This document shows, in pieces, positions 34,313 through 44,017 of a stretch of DNA of 64,000 nt. A program made the translations under genes and the position numbers. This stretch comes from Streptomyces chumphonensis (lineage in GTDB: Bacteria > Actinomycetota > Actinomycetes > Streptomycetales > Streptomycetaceae). The notes under the pieces were generated by a model, which saw only the letters and a program-made list of their open reading frames with translations, ran no database searches and was not told where the DNA came from. Position 1 is the first letter of the stretch. Each line of letters opens with the position of its first letter. The stretch lies in contig NZ_JACXYU010000006.1 in the NCBI RefSeq assembly GCF_014779715.1, positions 62,001 to 126,000 on the forward strand, written 5' to 3'.

Positions 34313-36202
34313 ATGATTCAGGCGATCGGGCTCACCAGCGACCCCCGCCGTGGACGGCCGCCGGCCGTCGACGACCTCACCTTCGAGGCCCGACCCGGTC
34401 GCATCACGGCGCTCCTCGGCCCCACGGGTTCCGGCAAGTCGACGGCGCTGCGGCTCATGCTCCAGTTGCAAGGCGGTCGCGGAGTGGCCCTCTTCCGGGG
34501 GCGCGCGCTGCATCAGCTGCCGCGGCCCGCCCGTGAGGTGGGCGTGTTGCTCGGTGACGTGCCCGGCCACCCCGGACGCACGGCCCGTGGCCACCTGCGC
34601 ATGCTGAGTGCGGCGGTGGGGGTGCCCGCCGAACGGGCCGACGAGCTTCTGGACGTCGTCGGGCTCAGTGGGCTCGCCGATCAGCGGCTGGCCGCCTTCT
34701 CCCTCGGGATGGACCGCCGGCTCGGTCTGGCGGCCGCCCTGCTCGGCGACCCGCACACGCTCGTCCTCGACGATCCCGCCCAGGGCCTGACGGCGCGCGA
34801 AGCGGCCTGGCTGTACAACGTGTTGCGCGGCTTCTCCGATCAGGGCGGCCTCGTACTCACGACCACGCGCGACCCGAAGGAGGCGGCCCGGCTGGCCGAC
34901 CGGATCGTGACCGTGGACGGCGGTCGCCTCATGGCCGACCAGGAGTCGGCGGAGTTCGCCCGGACCCGGCTGCGTCCACGTGTCGTGGTGGCGTCGCCGC
35001 ACGCCCGTCGACTGGCCGCCGTCCTCGCACAGGAGGTACGCAGTGCCGAGCGGGGAGGGCTCTTCGGGCCCGCTCGGTCCACTTCCGTGGACGGACGAGT
35101 CGGCCCCCGGGCCGCGCGGGGCCGGGGGGAGGCCGCGCAGCCCGTCGAGATCGTGGAGGAGGGCGGCGGGAGGATCTGCGTGTACGGCAGCACCTGCGCC
35201 GTCGTCGGCGAGACCGCGTACCGCCACGGAATCCTCGTGCACCGGCTCGCCGAGGAAGTCGGTGACACCGCACCGGGCTCCGCGCCCCCGCTCGACCGGG
35301 CGGACGGCCGGAGCGGCGCACCGGGCACCGGAGGGCGGCCCTCGACTCCGCGGCCCTTGGCGAAAGGTGCTCCGGCAGGGAGGTCGGGCGCCGAAGGGAC
35401 GGCCGCGTGGCCGCGACTGCCGGCCGTCGCCTCCGCCGGCCCCTCCCGGCCCCTGCGTTACGAGCTGCGGCGGCTGGTCGGCGTGCGCAGCACGTGGCTG
35501 CTGTGCGTCGCCGCCCTGGTGGCGGGGCTCGTCGCCGCCCTCGCGCTGGGGCATGGGGCCGAGAGGGATACCGTGCGGGCGCTGGCCGGCTGGCCGTCCA
35601 TGCTGCCGCTGCCGTTCGGGGCGGCGGCGGCCGGGCTGCTCGGCGCCCTCTCCTTCGGCCACGAGTTCCGGTATCCCGCGCTCGCCCCGGCCCACGCCCC
35701 GGTACCGCGTCGGCTGGGCATGCTCGTCGTGAAGCTCCTCGTCGCCGCCGCGCTGGCGCTTCTGCTCACCCTGGCAACCGTGCTGCTCAACGCCGTGGCC
35801 TTGACCCTCTGCTACGGGACCGGCCTGCTCGACCTGCCCCGGCACTGGCTCCCCGGGCTCATCGCGACCGCCGCGCTGGCCGTGGGGTGCGCCTGGGCCG
35901 GTGCGCTGGCCGCCGCGGTCCTGCGTTCCACCGTGCTCGGGCTCGCCGCGGTGCTCGCGGTGCCGGTCGTGCTGGCTCCCGGGGTCCGGCACGTGCTGAC
36001 CCAGGAGGACGCCGCCGGTCTCACCGCCCTGGCGCAGCGCGTCGAGCCGCTGTTCCTCGTGCGCTGGCCCGGGGGTGCGGACTCGTGGGCTCCTGTCGCC
36101 GCGCACCTGGTGTCGCAGCCGATGGCCAGTGCGCTCGCGATTTCCCTCATCGCACTGTTCTGCGCCTACGCCGGCACCACCCTGTACGGCAGACTCCGCT
36201 GA
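34313..36202 (+). CDS. ABC transporter ATPase fused to an ABC-2-type membrane domain
   Basis: A 629-aa half-transporter. Residues 1-220 form an ABC ATPase: Walker A GPTGSGKST, signature-like FSLGMDRRLGLA, Walker B LVLDDPAQGL. The catalytic Glu after Walker B is Asp, so hydrolysis may be slow. A Gly/Pro/Ala-rich linker of about 100 residues leads to a C-terminal membrane part with about six hydrophobic helices, the layout of ABC-2 permeases. ATG at 34313 has GGGAGAAG. It is upstream of whiH on the same strand, 153 bp apart. Cargo is unknown. Confidence 0.82.
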   Translation: MIQAIGLTSDPRRGRPPAVDDLTFEARPGRITALLGPTGSGKSTALRLMLQLQGGRGVALFRGRALHQLPRPAREVGVLLGDVPGHPGRTARGHLRMLSAAVGVPAERADELLDVVGLSGLADQRLAAFSLGMDRRLGLAAALLGDPHTLVLDDPAQGLTAREAAWLYNVLRGFSDQGGLVLTTTRDPKEAARLADRIVTVDGGRLMADQESAEFARTRLRPRVVVASPHARRLAAVLAQEVRSAERGGLFGPARSTSVDGRVGPRAARGRGEAAQPVEIVEEGGGRICVYGSTCAVVGETAYRHGILVHRLAEEVGDTAPGSAPPLDRADGRSGAPGTGGRPSTPRPLAKGAPAGRSGAEGTAAWPRLPAVASAGPSRPLRYELRRLVGVRSTWLLCVAALVAGLVAALALGHGAERDTVRALAGWPSMLPLPFGAAAAGLLGALSFGHEFRYPALAPAHAPVPRRLGMLVVKLLVAAALALLLTLATVLLNAVALTLCYGTGLLDLPRHWLPGLIATAALAVGCAWAGALAAAVLRSTVLGLAAVLAVPVVLAPGVRHVLTQEDAAGLTALAQRVEPLFLVRWPGGADSWAPVAAHLVSQPMASALAISLIALFCAYAGTTLYGRLR

Positions 36203-36320
36203 GAGGGGCCGCCCGCGCCGCTCTGACCTGCGACGAACGACCTTGCTGCGGGGTTCCTCGGCCGACGTCAATCCGGAACCGCCCGGTGATCACCCTTTCG
36301 TGTGCTTTTCACCAAAGCCC

Positions 36321-36348
36321 TCAAGCCGGTCGGGTGGGCGGCCGACAA
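36321..36348 (+). promoter_or_regulatory. sigma-WhiG-like promoter of whiH
   Basis: TCAA (36321-36324), 16 nt, GCCGACAA (36341-36348) resembles the sigma-WhiG consensus TAAA-N15/16-GCCGATAA with one mismatch in each element. whiH is a known sigma-WhiG target. The predicted transcript start falls at or next to the GTG at 36356. Confidence 0.65.
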
Positions 36349-36355
36349 AGGATGC

Positions 36356-37261
36356 GTGACTACCCTTGCGCACTCCACCATGACCTCCTCCCGTACCGCC
36401 GACTCGGCCCGAGTCGAGCTGGACCGCTACTCGTACGCCGAGTCCACCGGTGTCCCCCGGGCGACCACGAGCGTTCCCGCCTGGGACGGCGGCGACGCCG
36501 ACATGGCCCGGGCGGGGCGCCGGGCGGCCGGCAGTCGCGGGCGCGGCCTGCACGGCCAGCTGGTCCAGCAGCTCGGCCAGATGATCGTCTCCGGGGATCT
36601 CGGCGCCGACCGGCCGCTCGTCCCCGAGGAGATCGGCCAGCGGTTCGAGGTGTCCCGCACGGTGGTCCGGGAATCGCTGCGCGTCCTGGAGGCCAAGGGG
36701 CTCGTCAGCGCCCGGCCCAACGTCGGCACCCGCGTCCGTCCCGTGAGCGACTGGAACCTGCTCGACCCCGACATCATCGAGTGGCGGGCCTTCGGCCCCC
36801 AGCGCGACGACCAGCGCCGTGAGCTCCGTGAGCTGCGTTGGGCGATCGAGCCGCTCGCCGCTCGCCTCGCCGTCGGTCACGGGCGGGACGAACTCCAGCA
36901 GCGCCTGGCGGACATGGTGGAGATCATGGGGCGCGCTCTCGCCCAGGGGGACGCCCTGACCTTCTCCCGGGCCGACACCGAGTTCCACACGCTCCTGCTC
37001 CAGGCGGCGGGCAACCGCATGCTGGAGCACCTGTCGGGCATCGTCTGTGCGGCGTTGCACGTCTCCGGGGGGCCGGCCACGGGCTGTGAGCGCCCCACGG
37101 AGTCCGCGATCACCCAGCACCAGCGGATCGCTGACGCCCTGGACGCGGGCGAGCCCGCGGCGGCCGAGGCGGCGATGCGCGAGCTTCTCGCCGTCCATCC
37201 CGAGACGGCGAGCGCGGCGGCGGGGGACGGTCACGTCGTGCCCGCGCCGCGAGAGCACTGA
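36356..37261 (+). CDS. whiH: sporulation regulator WhiH (GntR family)
   Basis: A 301-aa GntR/FadR-family regulator. A variable N-terminal stretch of about 60 residues precedes the winged helix (LVPEEIGQRFEVSRTVVRESLRVLEAKGLV). The FCD effector domain follows (LRWAIEPLAARLAVG, FSRADTEFHTLLLQAAGN, QHQRIADALDAG). In Streptomyces the GntR gene immediately upstream of hrdB is whiH, needed for sporulation septation in aerial hyphae. Position and the sigma-WhiG-like promoter support that name. GTG at 36356 is taken; ATG at 36380 is possible. Confidence 0.85.
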   Translation: MTTLAHSTMTSSRTADSARVELDRYSYAESTGVPRATTSVPAWDGGDADMARAGRRAAGSRGRGLHGQLVQQLGQMIVSGDLGADRPLVPEEIGQRFEVSRTVVRESLRVLEAKGLVSARPNVGTRVRPVSDWNLLDPDIIEWRAFGPQRDDQRRELRELRWAIEPLAARLAVGHGRDELQQRLADMVEIMGRALAQGDALTFSRADTEFHTLLLQAAGNRMLEHLSGIVCAALHVSGGPATGCERPTESAITQHQRIADALDAGEPAAAEAAMRELLAVHPETASAAAGDGHVVPAPREH

Positions 37262-37289
37262 GGACGTCCGCGAACCGTCGCGCCCCTGC

Positions 37290-37322
37290 GTCGCCGGACC
37301 CCGCACGGCGGAGTCCGGCGAC
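37290..37322 (+). terminator. terminator of whiH
   Basis: A perfect 10-bp stem (37290-37299 with 37313-37322) and 13-nt loop lie 29 bp past the whiH stop. Confidence 0.7.
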
Positions 37323-37534
37323 GGCTGTCGGCCGACATGCCCGCGTCCGCGCCGACGCGTGGCCCGCTGTGCGACCTGTGGGCGTCGGGCGGCTGGCCGT
37401 CGGTGCACACATCACCGGCCGTTGCTCCTTATATGCTCTTGTATGTCCGATAAGCCCTGTGACTCGCGACACGCGGAACGGGCGTAACGCTTTGCGCGGA
37501 CAGCGCGATGGTTCAAGAGGTAGTGGCCACAGCG
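37323..37534 (+). promoter_or_regulatory. hrdB upstream region with an AT-rich patch
   Basis: No gene. An A/T-rich island (37421-37446, containing TATATGCT and TTGTATG) stands out in GC-rich DNA and is the likely site of a second, upstream hrdB promoter. The exact -35/-10 pair cannot be fixed by eye. Confidence 0.4.
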
Positions 37535-37560
37535 GGAACAGCGCTCACGACATCGGCGTT
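37535..37560 (+). promoter_or_regulatory. sigma-R-like promoter of hrdB
   Basis: GGAAC, an 18-nt spacer, then GTT (37558-37560) fits the sigma-R consensus GGAAT-N18-GTT with one mismatch. hrdB of S. coelicolor is known to have a sigma-R-dependent second promoter induced by thiol stress. The expected transcript start is about 110 nt before the gene. Confidence 0.65.
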
Positions 37561-37676
37561 GTACCTCCTCCCTGCACTGCCCGCCCGGGCAGCCGGTTCA
37601 TCCCCGCCGGCGTCCCTCGGCCCGGCCCCCCTGTGGGCGGGGTCGTAGCCGTTCCCATCGTTCCGAGAGGTTGTTC

Positions 37677-39269
<1,593 letters not shown>

Positions 39270-39283
39270 CGAGCGCGTTCTCC

Positions 39284-39322
39284 GCCGAGGGCCGGCACCC
39301 TTCCCGGGGGCCGGCCCTCGGC
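39284..39322 (+). terminator. hrdB terminator
   Basis: A perfect 13-bp stem (39284-39296 with 39310-39322) and 13-nt loop lie 14 bp after the hrdB stop. Confidence 0.85.
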
Positions 39323-39381
39323 GCGTCCGGAACCGGGCCGGGGAGTGCCGCGAAACGCCGGTCGGCCTGACCCTTCGGTGA

Positions 39382-39407
39382 CTTCCTGACTGCGTAGAGT
39401 CAGGAAG
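39382..39407 (+). promoter_or_regulatory. perfect inverted repeat covering the protease ribosome site
   Basis: CTTCCTGACT-GCGTAG-AGTCAGGAAG has 10-bp perfect arms. The right arm contains the AGGAAG ribosome site of the protease that starts at 39412, and TAGAGT (39395-39400) inside it could be a -10. It may be a repressor operator, or an RNA hairpin hiding the ribosome site. Confidence 0.65.
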
Positions 39408-39411
39408 CCGT

Positions 39412-40248
39412 ATGAGAAACTTTCCGCGCCTGCTGCTCGGCGCCCTCGCGCTCGCCCTGCCCCTCGGCCATCTGGCGGCGCTGGGGCCGCCGTCGGCCAC
39501 GGCCGCCACCCGGGTGATCGGCGGCAGCGAAGTGACCGCCGCGGACCACCCCTGGGTGGTGGCCGTGGCGAGCCGGGAGTACTTCGGCAGCGGCAGGTCG
39601 GGTCAGTTCTGCGGTGGCGTGCTCGTGGGCCGGAGTGCCGTGGCCACGGCGGCGCACTGCTTCAGCTCGGAGGTCCTGGGCACCGACGTCTCGCGGGTGG
39701 ACGACCTGCGGGTGGTCGTCGGTCGGACCGACCTGCGGACGGACGAGGGCCGGGAGATCGAGGTGGCACGCGTCTGGGTCAACCCCGCGTGGGACAGCCG
39801 GACGAACGCCGGGGACCTCGCCGTGCTCACCCTGGCGAGTCCGATGCCCGCCGGGGACGTGCTCCCCATGGCGGAGAAGGAGGATCCGGCGTACGCGCCC
39901 GGTACGTCGGCGGGTGTGTTCGGCTGGGGGGACGTGCGGGGCGACGGCAGTTACGCCACCACGTTGCGGAAGGCCCGGGTGAGCGTCCTGGAGGATGCCC
40001 GCTGTGCCGCTGCGTACCCGGGGGGCCCTGCGGGCACGTACCAGCCGGAGAGCATGGTCTGCGCGGGTCTCCCGCAGGGTGGTCCGGACGCCTGCCAGGG
40101 CGACAGCGGGGGGCCTCTGGTGGCCCGTGGGCGACTGGTGGGCCTGGTCTCCTGGGGGGTCGGCTGCGGTGAACGGGATCTGCCCGGGGTCTACACCCGG
40201 GTGGGATCCGTGCGCGACCTGATCGCGGACTCCGGGGGCGTGTCCTGA
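39412..40248 (+). CDS. secreted trypsin-like serine protease
   Basis: A 278-aa exported S1 peptidase. The signal peptide ends near residue 32 (ATAA, then TRVIGG, a classical activation N-terminus). The triad is His82 (TAAHC), Asp135 (GDLAVLTL) and Ser232 (GDSGGP). Asp226, six residues before the Ser, predicts cleavage after Arg or Lys. Cysteines for the typical disulfides are present (FCGG, AAHC, CAGL, ACQGD, VGCGE). It follows hrdB, as in other Streptomyces. Confidence 0.95.
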   Translation: MRNFPRLLLGALALALPLGHLAALGPPSATAATRVIGGSEVTAADHPWVVAVASREYFGSGRSGQFCGGVLVGRSAVATAAHCFSSEVLGTDVSRVDDLRVVVGRTDLRTDEGREIEVARVWVNPAWDSRTNAGDLAVLTLASPMPAGDVLPMAEKEDPAYAPGTSAGVFGWGDVRGDGSYATTLRKARVSVLEDARCAAAYPGGPAGTYQPESMVCAGLPQGGPDACQGDSGGPLVARGRLVGLVSWGVGCGERDLPGVYTRVGSVRDLIADSGGVS

Positions 40249-40254
40249 CGAAGG

Positions 40255-40295
40255 ACGGCGGGCGGCCACCCCGTGGTGGGGTGGCCGCCCGCCGT
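40255..40295. terminator. bidirectional terminator
   Basis: An 18-bp perfect stem (40255-40272 with 40278-40295) and 5-nt loop follow the protease stop by 6 bp and face the convergent small gene. This is one of the strongest hairpins in the window. Confidence 0.9.
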
Positions 40296-40385
40296 TGTCC
40301 GGCGTGGGGCCGGCGCATCGCTCTCGTCCGCGGCACCCGGGCTCCGGCCATCGGGCCGGGGGCGCGGGGCCGTCAGACCCGCAGG

Positions 40386-40616
40386 TCAGCGTTCGTCGTC
40401 GGACGCGTTCGCGGGAGTGGCGGTGAGCCGCTCCGTCTCGTCCTGTATCTCGGCGGCGATCTTCTTGAGTTCCGGCTCGAACTTACGGCCGTGGTGCGCG
40501 CAGAACAGCAGCTCGCCACCGCTGACCAGCACGACGCGCAGGTATGCCTGGGCGCCGCAACGGTCGCAGCGGTCCGCCGCCGTCAGCGGGCTCGCGGGTG
40601 TCAGAACAGTAGTCAC
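40386..40616 (-). CDS. small zinc-ribbon-like protein (DUF7455-type)
   Basis: A 76-aa cytoplasmic protein. CDRCG near residue 17 and CAHHG near residue 39 form a likely zinc site, followed by a helical tail (FEPELKKIAAEIQDETERL). It belongs to a small conserved actinobacterial family of unknown function found beside hrdB/parE. GTG at 40616 has AGAAGAGG. A 13-bp palindrome lies 15 bp upstream. Confidence 0.82.
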   Translation of the reverse strand: MTTVLTPASPLTAADRCDRCGAQAYLRVVLVSGGELLFCAHHGRKFEPELKKIAAEIQDETERLTATPANASDDER

Positions 40617-41039
40617 GTCGCCTCTTCTCTAGCTCGACGAGCTGTCGTACCAGGGTCAACATCCAACCAGCCCGAGAATGTTCCCGCCCGGAGCTTTGCC
40701 CCGAAGTTTTCCTTCCGAGGGGGTTGGCTGTTGCCGGTTGGCGGCGAAAGAGCCGTATTGCAGGGTTACTGGTCGCTTGCGGGTCTCATGCGGTTCGTCC
40801 TGTCGTCGGTCCCGGTTGTCAACCGGTTCGTATCGGAGGACGTGCCCGGAGCCTAAATGGTTCATGCCTCAAAGTGAACGTGATGTACACGTCACCCTCC
40901 CGAGTTATCGAACGCGTATGCGACCCTCCTCTAGCATAGGTTTACCCGAGGGTGGCTGCTCACCAGGGCTCCTGGGCCTCGGTACCCTCTGACCGGCAAG
41001 CAAGCCACCCCCAGTTGGATTCAGCGAGGAGCGAACCGC
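40617..41039. promoter_or_regulatory. divergent spacer with several palindromes
   Basis: No gene. Inverted repeats are AGCTCG-A-CGAGCT (40631-40643), CCGGTT-GTC-AACCGG (40812-40826) and ACGTG-ATGTA-CACGT (40878-40892). TAGCAT (40932-40937) is a possible -10 for parE with a poor -35. The spacer is richer in A/T than its surroundings and should hold promoters in both directions. Confidence 0.5.
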
Positions 41040-43163
41040 GTGACCGCCGAGACGTCTGTGCCGTCGTCCACAGCGCTGCTGACCGGAGCGGACCGGGACG
41101 GTTCCAACTACACCGCGCGGCATCTCCTCGTCCTCGAGGGCCTTGAGGCGGTACGGAAACGACCCGGCATGTACATCGGCTCCACCGACAGCCGGGGCCT
41201 GATGCACTGCCTCTGGGAGATCATCGACAACTCGGTCGACGAGGCCCTGGGCGGCCACTGCGACCGGATCGACGTCGTCCTCCACACGGACGGCTCCGTC
41301 GAGGTCCGCGACAACGGTCGCGGCATCCCGGTGGACGTCGAGCCGAAGACGGGGCTCTCGGGTGTCGAGGTCGTCATGACGAAGCTGCACGCCGGAGGCA
41401 AGTTCGGCGGCGGCTCGTACGCCGCCTCCGGCGGCCTGCACGGCGTGGGTGCCTCCGTGGTGAACGCGCTGTCCGCCCGGCTGGACGTCGAGGTGGACCG
41501 CGGCGGGAAGACGCACGCCATCAGCTTCCGGCGCGGCGTGCCGGGGATCTTCACCGAGTCCGGTCCCGACGCCCCGTTCGACCCCTCCGGCGGGCTGCTG
41601 ACCGGCAAGAAGATCCCCAAGACCCGGACCGGCACCCGGGTGCGGTACTGGGCGGACCGCCAGATCTTCCTCAAGGACGCCCGCCTGTCCCTGGAGACGC
41701 TCCACGCGCGCGCCCGGCAGACGGCCTTCCTCGTGCCCGGGCTGACGATCACCGTGCGCGACGAGCGCGGGATAGACGACAGCGCGGTGACGGAGGAGGT
41801 CTTCCGCTACGACGGCGGGATCAGCGAGTTCTGCGAGTACCTGGCGCAGGACAGGCCGCTGAACGACGTCGTCCGGCTGGAGGGGCAGGGCACGTTCAAG
41901 GAGACCGTGCCGGTCCTCGACGACCGCGGGCACATGATGCCCAAGGAGGTCACCCGCGAGCTGGGCGTGGACGTCGCGCTGCGCTGGGGCACCGGGTACG
42001 ACACGACGGTCCGGTCGTTCGTGAACATCATCGCCACGCCCAAGGGCGGCACACACCTCGCGGGCTTCGAGCGGGCCGTCACCCGCACGATGAACGAGGT
42101 GCTGAGGGCGTCGAAGCTGCTGCGCGTGGCCGAGGACGACATCGTCAAGGACGACGCCCTGGAGGGCCTCACCGCCGTCGTCACGGTCCGGCTGGCCGAA
42201 CCGCAGTTCGAGGGGCAGACGAAGGAGGTGCTGGGCACCTCGGCCGCGTCGCGGATCGTGGGCCAGGTCGTCGCGAAGGAGCTCAAGGCCTTCCTGACGT
42301 CCGCCAAGCGGGACGCGAAGCAGCAGGCGCGGGCCGTGCTGGAGAAGGCCGTCGCCGCCGCCCGCACCCGCATCGCCGCCCGTCAGCACAAGGAGGCGCA
42401 GCGCCGCAAGACGGCCCTGGAGTCCTCGGCCCTGCCCGCGAAGCTCGCGGACTGCCGCAGTGACGACGTCGACCGCAGCGAGCTGTTCATCGTCGAGGGG
42501 GACTCCGCCCTGGGCACCGCCAAGCTCGCGCGCAACTCGGAGTTCCAGGCCCTGCTGCCCATCCGCGGCAAGATCCTGAACGTCCAGAAGTCCTCCGTGT
42601 CCGACATGCTGAAGAACGCCGAGTGCGGCGCCATCATCCAGGTCATAGGAGCCGGGTCGGGGCGCACGTTCGACATCGACCAGGCCCGCTACGGCAAGGT
42701 GATCTTCCTGGCGGACGCCGACGTCGACGGGGCTCACATCCGCTGCCTGCTGCTGACGCTGTTCCAGCGCTACATGCGGCCGATGGTCGAGCAGGGCCGG
42801 GTCTTCTCCGCGGTGCCGCCGCTGCACCGCATCGAGCTGATCAACCCGAAGAAGGGGCAGGAGAAGTACCGGTACACGTACTCGGACAACGAACTGCGCC
42901 AGACGCTGCTCGAGCTGCAGAGCAAGAACATCCGGTTCAAGGACTCCATCCAGCGCTACAAGGGTCTGGGGGAGATGGACGCCGACCAGCTCGCGGAGAC
43001 GACCATGGATCCGCGCCACCGCACGCTGCGCCGCATCAACATCGGCGACCTGGAGGCGGCGGAGAAGGCGTTCGACCTGCTCATGGGCAACGAGGTCGCG
43101 CCGCGCAAGGAGTTCATCACGACGTCGGCCGCCACGCTGGACCGCTCCCGCATCGACGTGTGA
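41040..43163 (+). CDS. parE: DNA topoisomerase IV subunit B
   Basis: A 707-aa type IIA topoisomerase ATPase subunit. It has the GHKL ATPase (EIIDNSVDEALGG, DNGRGIPV, GGKFGGGSYAASGGLHGVGASVVNALS), the transducer domain, and the TOPRIM domain (FIVEGDSALG, LADADVDGAHI). The C-terminal zinc-free tail and position make it ParE, the decatenase partner of ParC encoded 4.7 kb downstream; gyrB proper is near oriC in Streptomyces. GTG at 41040 has GAGGAGC 8 nt upstream. Confidence 0.93.
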   Translation: MTAETSVPSSTALLTGADRDGSNYTARHLLVLEGLEAVRKRPGMYIGSTDSRGLMHCLWEIIDNSVDEALGGHCDRIDVVLHTDGSVEVRDNGRGIPVDVEPKTGLSGVEVVMTKLHAGGKFGGGSYAASGGLHGVGASVVNALSARLDVEVDRGGKTHAISFRRGVPGIFTESGPDAPFDPSGGLLTGKKIPKTRTGTRVRYWADRQIFLKDARLSLETLHARARQTAFLVPGLTITVRDERGIDDSAVTEEVFRYDGGISEFCEYLAQDRPLNDVVRLEGQGTFKETVPVLDDRGHMMPKEVTRELGVDVALRWGTGYDTTVRSFVNIIATPKGGTHLAGFERAVTRTMNEVLRASKLLRVAEDDIVKDDALEGLTAVVTVRLAEPQFEGQTKEVLGTSAASRIVGQVVAKELKAFLTSAKRDAKQQARAVLEKAVAAARTRIAARQHKEAQRRKTALESSALPAKLADCRSDDVDRSELFIVEGDSALGTAKLARNSEFQALLPIRGKILNVQKSSVSDMLKNAECGAIIQVIGAGSGRTFDIDQARYGKVIFLADADVDGAHIRCLLLTLFQRYMRPMVEQGRVFSAVPPLHRIELINPKKGQEKYRYTYSDNELRQTLLELQSKNIRFKDSIQRYKGLGEMDADQLAETTMDPRHRTLRRINIGDLEAAEKAFDLLMGNEVAPRKEFITTSAATLDRSRIDV

Positions 43164-43180
43164 CGGACGGGGCCGGGTGA

Positions 43181-43210
43181 GGACGGCGGGCAGTGTGCTG
43201 CCCGCCGTCC
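43181..43210 (+). terminator. parE terminator
   Basis: A perfect 13-bp stem (43181-43193 with 43198-43210) and 4-nt loop lie 18 bp after the parE stop. Confidence 0.85.
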
Positions 43211-43327
43211 GTCACCGACGCGGTTCGTGCCTCATGTCACCTGAAACGGTGAAGGTCGCCCGAACGCCCGCCCCGCGCGCCGCCCCGCTCGCCATTCTGG
43301 GTCTCCCGGGGGAGCGAGGAGAGTGCG

Positions 43328-44017
43328 GTGACACAGCAGGACGGTCCGGACGGGCGCGGGACGGGTGGTGTCCTCGGGTACGAGGACGACCCCTGGTACG
43401 ACGCGGTGGCCTCGGGTCGGCGCGAGCCGGAGGCGGTGCGGCCGGATTCCCGGCAGGGCGGAGCACCGGCGGCCGGCGCCGTGCCGTGGCACGCCCGGCC
43501 GCTTCCGCCCAGCAGCCCCGATCCGTCCCGGCCCGCGCCTCCACGGGGTCCCGTGAGCGGCCCGGAGGCCCCGTGGCAGGCCCCCGGGGGCCGATCGGGG
43601 CCCTCGCGCGGCGGGCGGGCGCCCGAGCTGCGAGAGGGGCGCCCGAGGGCCGTGGCGGCTCCCGGAGCACCGCTGCCGGCCGATGACGCGCGGGCCGCCG
43701 TGTACGTCGCGGTGCACCGCAGCGCCGCCTTCCGGGAGGTCCGTCGCCGGCATCGGCGTTTCGTCTTCCCCGCCACGGCGCTGTTCCTCTCGTGGTACCT
43801 GGCCTATCTCGTCGCCGCCACGACCGCGCCGGGGCTGATGAGCACACCGGTGGGCGGTGGCCCGGTCAACGTGGGTCTGCTCGCCGGGCTCGGCCAGTTC
43901 CTCACGACGGCTCTGCTGACGTGCGCGTACGCCTGCCACGCCCGCCTGCGCCGGGACCGGGCCGCCCTGGACCTGCGGTGGGAGACGCAGCAGCTCACCC
44001 GGGAGGCCGTCCGGTGA
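43328..44017 (+). CDS. DUF485 membrane protein with disordered N-terminus
   Basis: A 229-aa protein. Residues 1-120 are Pro/Gly/Arg-rich and probably disordered. The C-terminal 105 residues contain AVHRSAAFREVRRRHRRFVFP, then two transmembrane helices, as in DUF485 proteins, which regularly accompany ActP-type solute symporters as a small subunit. The GTG has GAGGAGAG upstream. Its stop overlaps the symporter start (GTGA), so the two are translated together. Confidence 0.88.
   Translation: MTQQDGPDGRGTGGVLGYEDDPWYDAVASGRREPEAVRPDSRQGGAPAAGAVPWHARPLPPSSPDPSRPAPPRGPVSGPEAPWQAPGGRSGPSRGGRAPELREGRPRAVAAPGAPLPADDARAAVYVAVHRSAAFREVRRRHRRFVFPATALFLSWYLAYLVAATTAPGLMSTPVGGGPVNVGLLAGLGQFLTTALLTCAYACHARLRRDRAALDLRWETQQLTREAVR

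Noticed and set aside
34298..36271. A 657-codon reverse frame opposite the ABC fusion
   Set aside because: Low-complexity Arg/Gly/Gln sequence with no domain. The forward frame has Walker motifs and helices.
41050..41062. TCGTCCACA near the parE start as a DnaA box
   Set aside because: It is inside the coding sequence, deviates from the preferred box and has no second copy nearby.
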